Positions 50,001 to 61,100 of a stretch of DNA of 64,000 bases are shown piece after piece. A program made the position numbers and the translations under genes. Position 1 is the first letter of the stretch. Every line of letters begins with the position of its first letter. The notes below the pieces were generated by a model. That model did no database searches and was not told the origin of the DNA. It worked only from the letters and a program-made list of their open reading frames with translations. The DNA is from Lingula anatina (lineage: Eukaryota; Brachiopoda; Lingulata; Lingulida; Lingulidae): contig NW_019776051.1 in assembly GCF_001039355.2 (NCBI RefSeq), positions 57,299 through 121,298 of the forward strand, written 5' to 3'.

Positions 50001-53000
50001 TGCTTTTGTTCTTTACAGGGAAGTCTTTGCATTGTTTGAGGAATTATCCAGTATATTTTCAGAAGAAAACAATCAAATGGCCCACCGTGAGCTGCTCAAC
50101 AAGGTAGGATGTTCAGAGTACAGGGCTAAAAATCAAATTATTGAATGTACTAAAGGACAAGATAGGACAAGATAGTAGTCCTTTGTTAAAGCATAGCTGT
50201 GAGAGTGTTAAGTTATCATTTGGATAATTTTCTTTCTTAAAAAATCATCATATTCAAGAAGCTTAAAACAGCAAAGAATTGCAAAGTTACAATTATAATT
50301 GTAATTGTTTCTCAATCAAGAGATAAAAATCAAGCTTACAATAAAATATTGGCATCAGTGGTAATAACTCTTACTTAAAGCTGTTATTTGAAGAAACTTT
50401 TAATTTGACTTTGACATGAAGAAACTTAAATTTTCATCTTCAATAACATGATGATAATAAGATTGGTTGTTTTGGTATATTATTCCTGACTTGCGAGTAT
50501 TCAGTAGAGCCTGTCCTTTGAAATAATCATAATAATAGTGCAAAGTTTTCATGAAGATGACTACTCTGGTAATCTACCAAAAATGACATAATTGATATAC
50601 ACTATACCTAACTTTAAGCTAACTGTTTTAGAATTTTGAAAATATGCAAGTAAATTGCACAGAACTTGACTTACTCCATTTCTGTGTCTTCTAACAGGAA
50701 GGAACAGCCAAATATGCAGCTACCGACACTTGGGGGAGGAACTGGAAGCGGCGGACAGGGCATTCTCACAAAAGGAAGGCAAAGTCTGTGGATGGGGTAA
50801 GTTTGTGGTGCAGCTTATGTGATTTTATGTGATACACAAATATTGTTATTAATATGAGTTGGTACCATGTTTTGGGATATATCTGCTTCACAGATGTATT
50901 CAGTCTTTTTCCCCTAACCCTTCTGCATATTGTCACACTCTCTATATATCAGTCTACATATTGCCACACACTCTATATGTCAATCTACATAATGTCACAC
51001 CCTCTTTATGTCAATCTACCTATTGCCACACCCTCTATATGTCCATCTATGTATTGCCACACCCTCCATATGTCAATCTACATATTGCCACTCCCTCTAT
51101 ATGTCAATCTACCTATTGCCACACCCTTTATATGCACCTTTACATATTGCCACATCCTCTATATGCTCTTCTACATGTTGCAACACCCTGTAGATGTCCA
51201 CTCCATGTCCACTTCATGTCCATTGTGCATATTTCAGATCACAGTCCAGGGGACAGTGCCATACTTGGGAACCTTCCTCACTGACCTCACCATGATCGAT
51301 ACAGCCACGCCTGACCTGTCTGAGGACGGACTCATCAACTTTGAGAAAAGACGAAAAGAGTTCGAAGTGCTGGCACAGATCCGACTCTACCAATCAGCGG
51401 CACATATATATAACCTGCAGCCAAACGAGAGGTTTATGGTCTGGTTTAGTGGAGTTCGAGTTTATAATGACAACGAAAGGTAATATTTCAAAGTATTTAA
51501 AATGATGCTCACTTCAAGAGATCGTGAATTCAAATTTTTTTGAAAGATTTTGGTATTTACACATAGACTTGATATCTTTGACATATGTCATCACGATGAC
51601 AGATAGATTAAGACCATGAAGGGAAAGTTTGATAAAACTAGGTATTGTGGACAGTTTTGTATAATATTCCGTGAAGTCTGTGCTGTCAGCATTGGCCCCA
51701 CACCAAATGTCTGTTGACTTGAAACCTTGCCAGTAAAATTTGTAATTTAAATTTGTTCATTTTCTAGTTAATGGGTTTTAACATTATTACATTTATTTAC
51801 TTGGAAATGTAGACCTCTCCTTGTTGTTTCAGTTATGAATTATCTTGTGCCATAGAACCTGCAGACTCTCCAGCTCATGGGAAACTGAAGAAAAAAGCAA
51901 GGTTGGTATCTGAATGTATTTTTTTCATGTCATGTGACATAAGAATGGTCAACTGTGTATTTATTTGTTTTCATAATGATCTGAAAATTACTTGATAATG
52001 CAAAAATGGAAAAAAATAGGAAAAAAGTAAATGTTTGAAATAAATAAACAGTTGAACTTTCACATTTGATTTTTTTCAAAGTACAGTGAAGGTATGTAAT
52101 TTTAAATTAAAATCTTATTTAAGATGACAGACACTTTTAAACAAATTAAGCATATAGAAAAAGTACAAAGCTGAAACTGAAACAGGCATAAAAAAATTTT
52201 GTTTCACATTTTATATATTGTATCTTTTAGTGCCCTATCATGTGTGAGTGGGCTAATGAGGACACCAAGCATGGGCTCTAACTCTTCACTAAATCAGGAC
52301 TCCAGATCCTCTGACAGCAGCAGTCTGGCTGATTCTCTGTCTCTCTTATCTACGTCTCAGGTATGAATTTATTTTGATAACTTTATTTCAAGGTGTATTC
52401 ATTTTCTACTGGTATTTTAAAAGAGCCTGCATTTCATAGTTGAGCCAGCTTCCATATTTTTTAACTGCCATTCCTGCCTGCTTTTTCACATCTAAAATTC
52501 AGTTGCATTTGATTGAATTTTACCACTCCAGTCAAAAATGTTAAGATCTGTTAATTGCCCCACATGCCCTTCTGTGTAACCATGAAATCTAAATGACTGG
52601 AAGAACATCTTTGAATGATGCAGCAAACTTCGGTCAGACTTGCTGTAAAGGGGCAAAAAAAGCATGTATATATGGAAGTTTGCAAAAGAAAGTTGCTGCC
52701 TCAGATCAAGCCTCAAGGTCATGTCCCTAAACTGTTCTCTGGGTCTTTTCTTTCCACTTTTTAGTCAGATTTGAGCATTTTTGATAGTATGCACTGGATT
52801 TTAGTCACACAAATTGTTACTGTTCTGTATGTAAAGCCTTGATTGTATATGTCTTCTGTGTCTATACAGATTGTAATGTATTGTTGGCCAGAGGCCATAA
52901 ACTACAAAGAATAAATCATTATCATCATCATCACTGAATTGATAATTATGCTGATAACAAATGTCTACCAGATAACTTGATTAAAAAATTAAAAATCAAA

Positions 53001-54572
53001 CTTTCTTGGATAGATGATTATAAAATAACTTAAACAATTAAGTTTTGAAATTTGTTACTTGTGATTATAGTCATTATTCAGTAAATTGATAAAGAAGTTG
53101 TTTCTATAGTAAAAAGTTAAGAATAGAATAACATGAAATTGCTGTTTCAGTAACACTGACAGTAACTTGCTGTACATTAGAATGTACATAAATGTGAGTA
53201 AGAAAAAATGATACATCTTTAAAAAGTTAAAAATTGGAATGAATGAGTTATTTGAAAATTAAAAGTTGTAACCATGAATATCATATTTCCAGATCTCCAC
53301 GGATTCTCAACTGAAATCTCCTCTCTTGTCTCCCGGTGATATCACAGAGTTTAAATCTCCTGATGCCTGTGTTATTAAAGTCAAACTTGACACAGGGACC
53401 GAGGAGGATACTAGTCTCTACAAGTCCATCATGGTAAGTGTTACTGATTTCAAATCTCCTGATGCCTGTGTTATTAAAGTCAAACTTGACACAGGGACCG
53501 AGGAGGATACTAGTCTCTACAAGTCCATCATGGTAAGTGTGACTGATTTCAAATCTCCTGATGCCTGTGTTATTAAAGTCAAACTTGACACAGGGGCTTA
53601 GGAGGATACCAGTCTCTGTAAGTCCATCGTGGTAAGTTTTGCAGAGTTAAAATCTCCCAATAGGACTACAATGCCTGTGTTGTATAAGCCAAACTTGGCA
53701 CAGGTTGTATTGTTTCCTTTTTCTGTATCTATTGGTATATGCAAGGCTTAATTACAGCACAGTTATTCACAATAAATGCATAATTATTCTATTTTTATTT
53801 CTCAGTATTCAAACTGAGATTGGTTGTTGGCATATTTGTCAGCTTTGGCTGGATATATTTCCAGCTTGGCAATTGTTAACATTTGTGTATTTGCCAGGTT
53901 TATTTATTTTTTTTTCAACTTGGCAGTACAGTACAAAATAAGATATTTTCAAATTTTATGGTGATATTGTCTCTTTTCCTATTTCCAGCTTGGCAATGGA
54001 GACCATACGGGTGTTGTTATCAAGAAAGTGTTGGAGAAATACAATCTTGAAGCTGACAATCCAACTGACTACAGCATATACCAAGTCCTGCCAGATGGGG
54101 GTGAGTGAAAATAACAGATGATGGTGAATCCAGGTTTTATCCAAGGGGAGGGGGAGGCACGGGGATAACATATATTTGCCTTGTTTTGCTTGACAAGTAT
54201 TAGATACTGGATGGCTGACAATTTTAATGTAGCACAATGTCTGTAGGGTATGGGGATGGAAAATTAGCTTGGCTTTGTCTTGCTTGAAACAATGTATTCA
54301 TCAGAGATATTTGTCCCACTGAAATGCAATCTCTTATTGATTTAAAATAAAAAGTATTTTAAAATGTATTTATTTATTTTTATTTATTTATTTATTTTTT
54401 AGATCTACACATCCCCGATAAAGCCAATGTGTTCTATGCCATAAATAACAATGTCAAGGAACTGAGATTTATGGTTTGCAGAAAAAGCCTAGTTCCTGCT
54501 CATATGACCATGCCTTACAGAGGTAAACGGACTTCCAATAAGAACAAAATGAAGAAGAAAAACTCCTTATAG
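26758..54572 (+). CDS. Ral guanine nucleotide dissociation stimulator (RalGDS/RGL family), 15 exons seen, one missing
   Basis: A RasGEF that loads GTP onto Ral, downstream of Ras. Exons: 26758-26814, 29907-29999, 34999-35204, 35635-35694, 38750-38937, 39722-39855, 40163-40375, 50019-50103, 50698-50796, 51238-51479, 51833-51901, 52231-52360, 53293-53433, 53989-54100, 54403-54572. Order: short N-terminus; RWKE-type segment [19 protein letters not shown]; RasGEF N-terminal (REM) domain with TLERLVESL and [15 protein letters not shown]25 catalytic domain with [32 protein letters not shown] and [18 protein letters not shown]; Ser-rich linker; C-terminal Ras-association domain ending [10 protein letters not shown]. 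The chosen ATG is the first in-frame one after a stop at 26554; an upstream exon is possible. Exon 7 ends in phase 0 but exon 8 needs phase 2, so the exon for the NFSSL-like catalytic segment is absent. Confidence 0.88.
31125..31197. repeat. CA/GA microsatellite
   Basis: Alternating CA then GA in RalGDS intron 2, just upstream of the junction at 31351. It creates Thr-His and Arg-Glu shadow ORFs. Confidence 0.9.
31310..31350. mobile_element. Left end of a mariner-like (TA-flanked) insertion, cut by the N
   Basis: aggcttcggtcacatgcaat and following bases are the inverted repeat of the segment ending at 40590. It is preceded by TA (31308-31309). The allele at 31352-31480 lacks it. Confidence 0.6.
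31351..31351. other. Single-N assembly junction
   Basis: Bases 31205-31309 and 31352-31470 are two versions of the same segment (GACTGATGGAGACATACAG start). The left version runs into a transposon end, the right one does not. Confidence 0.85.
37373..37587. mobile_element. MITE of the same GATCGATC family (block III copy 1)
   Basis: Ends resemble attcccatag...ctatgg with internal tagatcgatct motifs, and TAA lies on both sides. It is related to the 24697 element, with degenerate inverted repeats. Confidence 0.6.
37594..37740. mobile_element. Left-truncated copy of the long-inverted-repeat element
   Basis: Shares ggcccacttgaaagcttg and the right arm with the 15307 element but lacks the outer left arm that its counterpart in copy 2 retains. 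Confidence 0.55.
39161..39403. mobile_element. Degenerate MITE of the GATCGATC family
   Basis: The left end has ttcccatgcctagatcgatc, the right end agatcgatcc and gggaatggtc. The centre repeats the ttcagt/gggcgtg arms in inverted order. It lies in RalGDS intron 5. Confidence 0.55.
40467..40467. other. Single-N assembly junction inside the RalGDS gene
   Basis: The left contig stops at TTTTTATGTACAG, the start of a repeat also seen at about 47894 and 49836. The right contig begins in a transposon end and then block III copy 2. Confidence 0.85.
40468..40590. mobile_element. Right end of the same mariner-like insertion
   Basis: Ends attgcatgtgaacgaagcct followed by TA (40591-40592), complementary to the start at 31310. 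The centre of the element is not assembled, so coding capacity is unknown. Confidence 0.6.
43770..44021. repeat. Compound microsatellite: CT run, about 66 A, CA run
   Basis: A CT run to 43798, an A homopolymer 43803-43868, then unique bases and alternating GC/CA from about 43955 to 44021. The counterpart in copy 1 (34718-34871) has only about 12 A, a large length difference. Confidence 0.9.
46532..46744. mobile_element. MITE of the same GATCGATC family (block III copy 2)
   Basis: Allelic counterpart of 37373-37587; its right end (gatcgatctaactctgggaatggggtc) is closer to the family consensus and diverges from copy 1. Confidence 0.6.
46822..47022. mobile_element. Full copy of the long-inverted-repeat element
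   Basis: Both arms present: agatcaaatatggccgaccc on the left; gtgggttggtcatatttgat on the right. Allelic to 37594-37740. Confidence 0.55.
47899..48178. mobile_element. Repeat element starting with a 12-bp hairpin, present only in copy 2
   Basis: It begins tgtacagacaca then GA then tgtgtctgtaca, a perfect inverted repeat. A GCCGAT-type hexamer tract follows, then about 200 bases also found at 49461-49700. A 55-base intron segment (tttgttgattgg...) occurs on both sides (47847 and 48186), so the insertion came with a local duplication. Confidence 0.5.
48592..49220. mobile_element. Intronic insertion, possible LTR retrotransposon 5' end
   Basis: Absent from block III copy 1. It starts TGTTGC; a candidate LTR ends GTTACA at 48869 and is followed at once by TGGCTCCC, which could be a tRNA primer-binding site. 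Internal sequence runs into the 229-N gap. No protein is recognised, and the second LTR was not found. Confidence 0.35.
49221..49449. other. Assembly gap (229 N)
   Basis: The gap lies between a possible LTR-type insertion and a repeat copy, in the stretch where RalGDS exons 6-7 of the second haplotype and the missing catalytic exon would be expected. Confidence 0.98.
49461..49870. mobile_element. Second copy of the hairpin-start repeat
   Basis: Matches 47914-48165 (for example aaacacgataagtgga and cagcatgatcgggccattat) and then repeats its own tail, ending with tttttatgtacagacacaga near 49850. The short ORFs in it are by-products of the repeat. Confidence 0.5.
50927..51200 (+). repeat. About 30-bp minisatellite, roughly nine units
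   Basis: The unit resembles tattgccacaccctctatat plus gtcaatctac. It ends about 40 bases before RalGDS exon 10 (51238). Because the unit length is about 30, two reading frames stay open across it; one runs into exon 10. No protein function is implied. Confidence 0.8.
53335..53705 (+). repeat. 99-bp tandem duplication of RalGDS exon 13 with its splice donor
   Basis: The last 99 bases of exon 13 (ending 53433) plus the donor region are repeated almost exactly at 53434-53532 and again, with a frame-ending GGGGCTTAG change, at 53533-53631. A fourth decayed copy is traceable to about 53705. Donor motif GTAAGT recurs at 53434, 53533 and 53632, exactly 99 bases apart. Because 99 is divisible by three, the frame stays open through the second copy, so use of the second donor would add 33 residues ([16 protein letters not shown] and flanks) at the start of the Ras-association domain. 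Use of the third donor would hit a stop. Confidence 0.9.
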
Positions 54573-57500
54573 CTGAGAGTTCTTATTGTTTCTCCCAGCA
54601 CAGTTGTAATTTTTTACTGAGGAATGTTATAAATTTTGAACAGAAAACTGGCTTCCAAAGTAATGTGCAGCTCAGAATGAAGGAAATGGCTTCCCGTAAG
54701 AATGAAGAAGATGAAAAACTCCTTATAACCATGGATACTTATTGCTTCTTCAAGCAGTTTCAACTGGAAATTGATCGAAATTTTGATTTGCAGCCTTGAA
54801 TTCCAGAGAGAAATGCAGATTTGTTTTTACTCATAGTGAAGTGAGATTTTAATTAAAATTCTGCACATTGTAATATGATTGTACTTAAATGCAACAAAAC
54901 TTCCATAAAGAACAAAAAATTAAAAAATAAATTTCAACTAAATATGTTCAAGTAACAGTTATACTAGGTGCTGTCATTTATATTTCCTCCATCAGTGGTA
55001 ATCATTATATTTTTATCAGCATTGGTTTGACTGTCAGTGGGCAAGATATCTAAATCTTCAGAAATATGTTTTCAGGATTGACGTTTTGCCTTGTATTTGA
55101 AAAGGAACTTTTGATTACCCTTTCGGCAGATTCCTATGCTCTTGGAGTGTCCTTAAGTTGTGACTCGCATGATTTGTTATGGCAAGTCAAACAACCTTCT
55201 ATATTGAAAATTAAGAGAATTAAGTGGAAATTTATCACAGCCAAGGGAGACTCAAGGCATCAATGGTTGATTCAATGATACTGTATTTATACTGCCATCA
55301 ATTATTCAGAGTCATATCATTATGAATACAATGATTTATACACTACTTTAAAATATTTATATTGCTTTGTGGTTATGTGACATTCATTTGATAAGATGTG
55401 GACATATTTGATGATACTGGCCAAGTAAATGAACTTTAGAAAACTTAATATCTCATGGTGCTTTTTACAGATTTGAAATAATGTGTTTGTACTAAGCGAA
55501 ATGTTGCAGCAATCCTATGAGTTACACCATATAATTAAAATAACATGACAGTAAATTCAACTGTAATATGGCTTGATTACTAGGATTTTTATGTTGAAAG
55601 TTTCCTAGACAGCATTATATATAGAAGTGTTCTTGAAATCATTCAATTCAAACAAAAGGCAGTGAATTTTTAAATGCATTTTTCAAGTGTGTGGTCTATC
55701 ATATCATGTATAGTATTTGCCACTGTTAAATGTAATACTGCAATAATACATAAAGCACTATTTTATTCTCATAATTTTTGAGTCTTCATTTGTATAGAAT
55801 AATGTAGAACTCAATTTCAATCATGGGCAGCTGCATAATATTTAATGTTGTCAATTAAAAAGTGAGAGTAATTGTCAGTTAATCATGCTTAAAGATTACA
55901 TATTGATGTATTTTGAACAAATACAAGTCAAATTAAGATACTTGATAGGAATTTTACTACAGGCCAAATCGTACTGAGATCTAGCTATGTAGATAATTCT
56001 TACACAACATTACAAGTTACTTGTTTTTGTAATGTCATTGTTGGCAAAGGGTAAAGTTGGATGCGAATGACCTGTCAGATAGATCTGAAGTTATTTCTAG
56101 TCCAGAAATATTTCACAGAGATAGATGTACATTAATAGATGGTTGTGAATTGTTTGTATACAAATGTGGTAATGTTTAGAACTAGATTACCAGGTATAGG
56201 TCAAGGCCAGGTTAGGGTCAAGGTCATAGTAAGATGATGTCAAATATTTGCAAGTATAGACATTCATTTCAGCAACATGCCTGCATTTGTGCTTTGCCCT
56301 AGATCTTGTTAAGTTATGCTTTTTTTTGACTTGCTTAAAATACTGGAATTAACAGTAGTGTCTGATATGTAGTTTATGACTCTTTTGAGTTATTCATTGT
56401 GTGAAAAAATGTGTTAGATGGTTGTAAGATTGTTTAATTTTGTTGGGATTTTTTAAATTGCTTACAAGTGTATACACTACTTGTCCCTGTTGTTTGGCTG
56501 CTACAAACTTGAAAACATGACATTTACACCCTCTGCAAAAGGAATTAGGGATTAGAATCACTTTCTTAATTTTTAATGATATTATTGTGATGATAACTTG
56601 CCTCTTAGAGTTTGAATGTTAATTCAATTTTTAAGCAGATAGCTGAATGGTTAATAACATTTTTCATTTAAAATGCATAATCTGGCATTTTGTTAATGGA
56701 GTTAACTCTGTGTATCCGAAGCCTCTGAATTTAAACTGCTGAGATATTGCTAAAAATTTAAATTTCCTACTTTTGGTGTGAGATTTTAGCACAGTGGGAA
56801 ATTAAGCATGTATCAGCATTGGATATCTTTTGAAGCGGCTTTAACTAATAATATATCATATCTCTCTTACATATTTGTATAAGTTTGGATTTTGGAGCTG
56901 GTCTCTTTAACTCGTAATTGTTCTCCTAGTATTATTATCTGATTTTAATAATGTGTTTTGCTTTTATTATGGCACTTGTAAATAGAATAAAAATTCTTTT
57001 TAAATGGTTTTGTATGTACATGTATGTGCTAGTAATCTATATCACGGTGTCACTTCCAGTATTGATCAAAAATAAGATATGCTGTGCATGATGTGCTTTT
57101 CTAGGGTAAATTCACTATCTTTTTACCATTAATATTAAAAGGGCAATTATTCAAACTAATTACAAAAATATAGACTGAGATTATCTTTATAAGTGAAAAA
57201 TATGCAAGTGCTTCTGTGAGTTTGTTTACATCGATTTCATGTAGTTTATGTTTTCTTTATAACTTCATGCTTGTAAAATATGTCATAATGCCAGTTTAAG
57301 GTTTACATTTCCTCTGGAACTATGTGCATTGAAATATTCCATATCATATGTTGCTTGTCGCCAGTGCTGTGTAATGATAATTATTGTAACAAATTATATA
57401 GTAATTTTTAAACCATAATTATTAAATTGTAATTGAAACTACATGTATATTGTGCAATAACCACTTCTTTTCCTTTAATTAATTAATTTGTAAAAAAAGC

Positions 57501-57740
57501 TCAGTTGTAGTCTCTTTTAATTTAAGAGTAAAACTGTGTGTCCTTATTCATCATACTATTGTGGTTTTTAAAACAGCTATGGATACTTTGTAAATTATGG
57601 AAACTAGAAGGCGTTGTAATTGAGTTCAAATGTAAAAGTAAATATGCTCTCTTTTTATACAGCATTTCACTGGCAATTCAAACAAGCTACACTGCAAAAC
57701 CATTGTTATACTTAGGCCATCGTATTAGTATGACAGTAAT
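54573..57740 (+). other. RalGDS 3' UTR and intergenic sequence
   Basis: No exon seen. A weak internal duplication repeats part of the last coding bases (aaaaactccttata at 54559 and again near 54714). AGGTCA-like repeats occur at 56195-56230 (ggtcaaggtcatag). The stretch fits a long AT-rich 3' UTR, not a further gene. Confidence 0.5.
56986..56991 (+). terminator. Candidate polyadenylation signal, RalGDS gene
   Basis: AATAAA about 2.4 kb after the RalGDS stop; another lies at 57738-57743. The long 3' UTR is inferred. Confidence 0.4.
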
Positions 57741-57910
57741 AAAATATTCATGGATTTATTTCTAGCTGATAGAATTTGCCTTGCTTTGCTTCTCCTTTCG
57801 TGTTCATTTTTTTTTTTGCAATGACAATGGGTATTTTATTTATGAACCCCCCAAAATTATACTTATAAGTGTGTAGTGACTAAACAAGAGCAACACTGTA
57901 CTTAATAAGT

Positions 57911-57916
57911 TTTATT
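57911..57916 (-). terminator. Candidate polyadenylation signal, metalloprotease
   Basis: AATAAA on the minus strand about 195 bases after the proposed stop at 58111-58113, which supports a terminal exon there. Confidence 0.45.
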
Positions 57917-58110
57917 CATGTGTACATTTGCATATTCTCCTGCCTTTTATTTCGCTCTTATTCCCAAATGGTACTAAGGGCAGTTTACCAAAAAATTCAA
58001 TCCTGAGTGTTTTCTGTTTGATGATTGTACGTGAGATGGGTACAAGATTACAGTTTTAGTCTTTCGCTTTGGGTGCAGTCCCTCTAAATCTCTGAGTGTG
58101 GGAGGGTGTC

Positions 58111-61100
58111 TTATCTTCCAAATACTGCAAGTAGAAAAATTCATGAAAATGTAAACGTACGTTAGCAGAGGTAAATCCAATGCTCCTGATGCAAGAGGTA
58201 ACAAAGAAACATAAATTGTTATCTATAAGTGTGCAACTTTTCATAAATGTACCCCTTCAAAAAATGACAGATTTTAAAATATAAGTTTTTAAGATATTAT
58301 TTGAAAATAATATGTTAATAACAGTTATATTATATAATCACGCAAAATAATCTGAAGCAGTTTGAAAGTTGATATTTTATTTAAGTAAATGTGAGACAAT
58401 TGGTCTCTGAACTTACTACACGCCCCATCAGAACAACTCGATTGTTGGTCGACCTTATTGTAGCAACAAGACCCGTTATATATGCAGTACTTCCCGCCGC
58501 CACTGGGGACAGGAGAATTGCAGTACTTGGCACGCTTCTTTTGGCAGAAAAAACTGCATGTACTCCAGGGGGTCCAAGAACCCCAGTTACCGTCCACTGA
58601 AATTTTAGTAATATCAAAAAAGGAGGATTCAAAACGGGATATAGCTTTTTCTGTCAACGTTTTAGGGAACACCTTAGTGAAAAAAGATGGTTACTAAAAT
58701 TTGTGTGAACATATTTGATTGCTCCTGTCCTTGTTAAGACTATATAACGTAGCTAACAAAGGGTAGGAGGAATGCAAATTCATATGAAAGATTCAAAAGA
58801 AAAATTCGCCTTCTTATTTGCTAAATGTTTTTAATAAGGAATGAGAAGTAATGAGAAAAAATATTTCTTGCTTCATTGTACGATCGCATTTTAGATACAG
58901 TTCTGAAGTGAAAAACATCATTTAAGCCCATCTTTATCTTATATAAAAGAAGAGTTAGCCAGATGCATACCTTTTTCGTCAATACAAGGCCCTGCATCAC
59001 ACGAAGCTTTGCTGGTGAGCTTATTATACTGACAAATGCCATTGTAACAGCACCACGAGCCACCGTTAGATGGCGCTGGGCTATCACATGACTTCACACG
59101 TGATCTTTCTCCTTTACCGCATTGGACGCTGCAATCAGACCACGCGCTCCAGTCTCCCCAGTTACCGTCGACTTTTGCAGCTAAATAGAAAAGTGGTTAC
59201 AATCAATTAGTCAGAAACTAAGACAATTGGAGGACAAGTCTCTCTGCAAGTTTCCTTGTTAAAGTTATCGGTAAAAGAGCGTTAAACCATTGTTAGTGAC
59301 AAACAAAATACTGGGAAAAAGGGGGCACGACGCAAGCAGTACTAACCCGGGCAATTTTCTGTGTTGCACGGTTCGGATTCACTAGCAACACCTTCGTCGC
59401 AATCGCCTCCAACGCACGTGCGAGTCCTTGATTTACTCCCTCCCCCGCAGGTGGCGCTGCACTCGGTCCATTCTCCCCACTGACCCCACGTGCCTGCAGT
59501 ACATAAAATGTGAAACTTACATATCTGAACGAAGATTTACAAAAGTCTTTCTCCCTTTGCTCAAATTGAAACAAATGGGTCTCAGCTATTGAATCCTCGC
59601 AGTAAGTGAAACAGGACGAGCTGAAGTTTCCAAAATTCTCTCTCTTTATTGAGATAACAGAAAAGGGAAAATGTACCTAATTTCTCACACGGCCCTGCAT
59701 CACACGATTCCTTGTTTGTAAGTTTGTTGAACTGACACATGCCGTTGTAGCAACACCACGACCCGCCATTAGATGGCGCTGGGTTGTTGCACAATTTATC
59801 ACGTGATTTTTCTCCTTTACCGCATTGGACGCTGCAAGCAGACCACGTGCTCCAATCACTCCAGTTACCGTCAACAGATCCAGCTAAAAAAAGTAAGTTT
59901 AGAATATCCTAAACTTAATTTGCAGCAAAAATATATATCAACGCAAATATCTGCAAAATTATACAAAACAAAAGCTTGACTACTCCTAAAATCACGATCC
60001 CAAAACAGAGGTCTGTAATATTTAAAAGAAATCTCGCACACGTACCCGGGCAGGAGGCCGTATTGCACGGCTCAGATTCATCAGCAACCCCCTCGTCACA
60101 AACGCCGTTCTTGCAGGTACGGGTTCTTAATTTCGTCCCACCGCCACAGGTAGCGCTACAGGTTGTCCATGGACCCCACTCTGACCACGTGCCTGAGAAG
60201 GAGAGAATTACTATATAAGTTTAATTGTTATTGAAAACACGACTTGTCAGTTTCAAAAAACTTACTTTGATGGTATAAATTGAGACCTTGCACTAAAATG
60301 GGTCCATGAAGTAGACTTCTCACTTCTATGCTCTATTAGAAATCTGAAAATGCGCAAGGTGAGGTTCAATATCTAAAATCCATTTACAGGCCTTATAAAC
60401 GGATTTGGCGTTTACTAACACTACCCGCAGTTCTTTAGGCACTAACGCCCATATTAACCATTTTAAAGAAATTGTAAATGACAACGTAAAACATATGCAT
60501 GACACATGTACTTTTATTAACCAAGAACAAAAATGTAAACTGAGCGGATAAAGTTGCACTTATTACACGAAAACTTACTGATCCCGGGGCAACTGTCGCT
60601 ATTACAGGCTCGAGATTCACTGTCGCTCCCAGGACAGTCACTTCCGCCATCACATGTTCTTGATCTTGTCTGACTTCCGCCACCACACGTGACAGTGCAC
60701 GTGGTCCATGGTTTCCATTCTGTCCAGGTTCCACCTATCAAGGATCAAAATTGTGCCATAAAAGTTTTTTCATTTAATTGTTAAGTTTAGTACAGCACGA
60801 GCACTACAAGAATATCGACTTTAATTGCTGACGTTTTGCATTAATTTATGTAACGTAAAGGATTCAGTGGCTTCCTTTTGTCTGCTAATAATGGCTACGT
60901 TTTGCATATGATTTAAGCTTGTGATGCTGTAGATATTTTATAGCAGTTTTACTGGTCGGTTCCAATTTACAATAACTGGAAGCTTGCCATCTGAACCTAC
61001 GTATAGTTCAGGTAACAAATTGCTTTTATCACATCTCCTTTATGTGCACTTTTTAAACACTAACATGCTTTTGCGCTGCATCCTTCCGTTTGCGTGCCAT

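Noticed and set aside
50854-51483. 209-residue open frame
   Set aside because: It is the minisatellite read in one frame and continued into genuine RalGDS exon 10; a real acceptor lies at 51237, and the upstream part is repetitive intron.
56195-56230. Nuclear-receptor response elements (AGGTCA-like repeats)
   Set aside because: They lie in probable 3' UTR and resemble common short repeats; no support for function.
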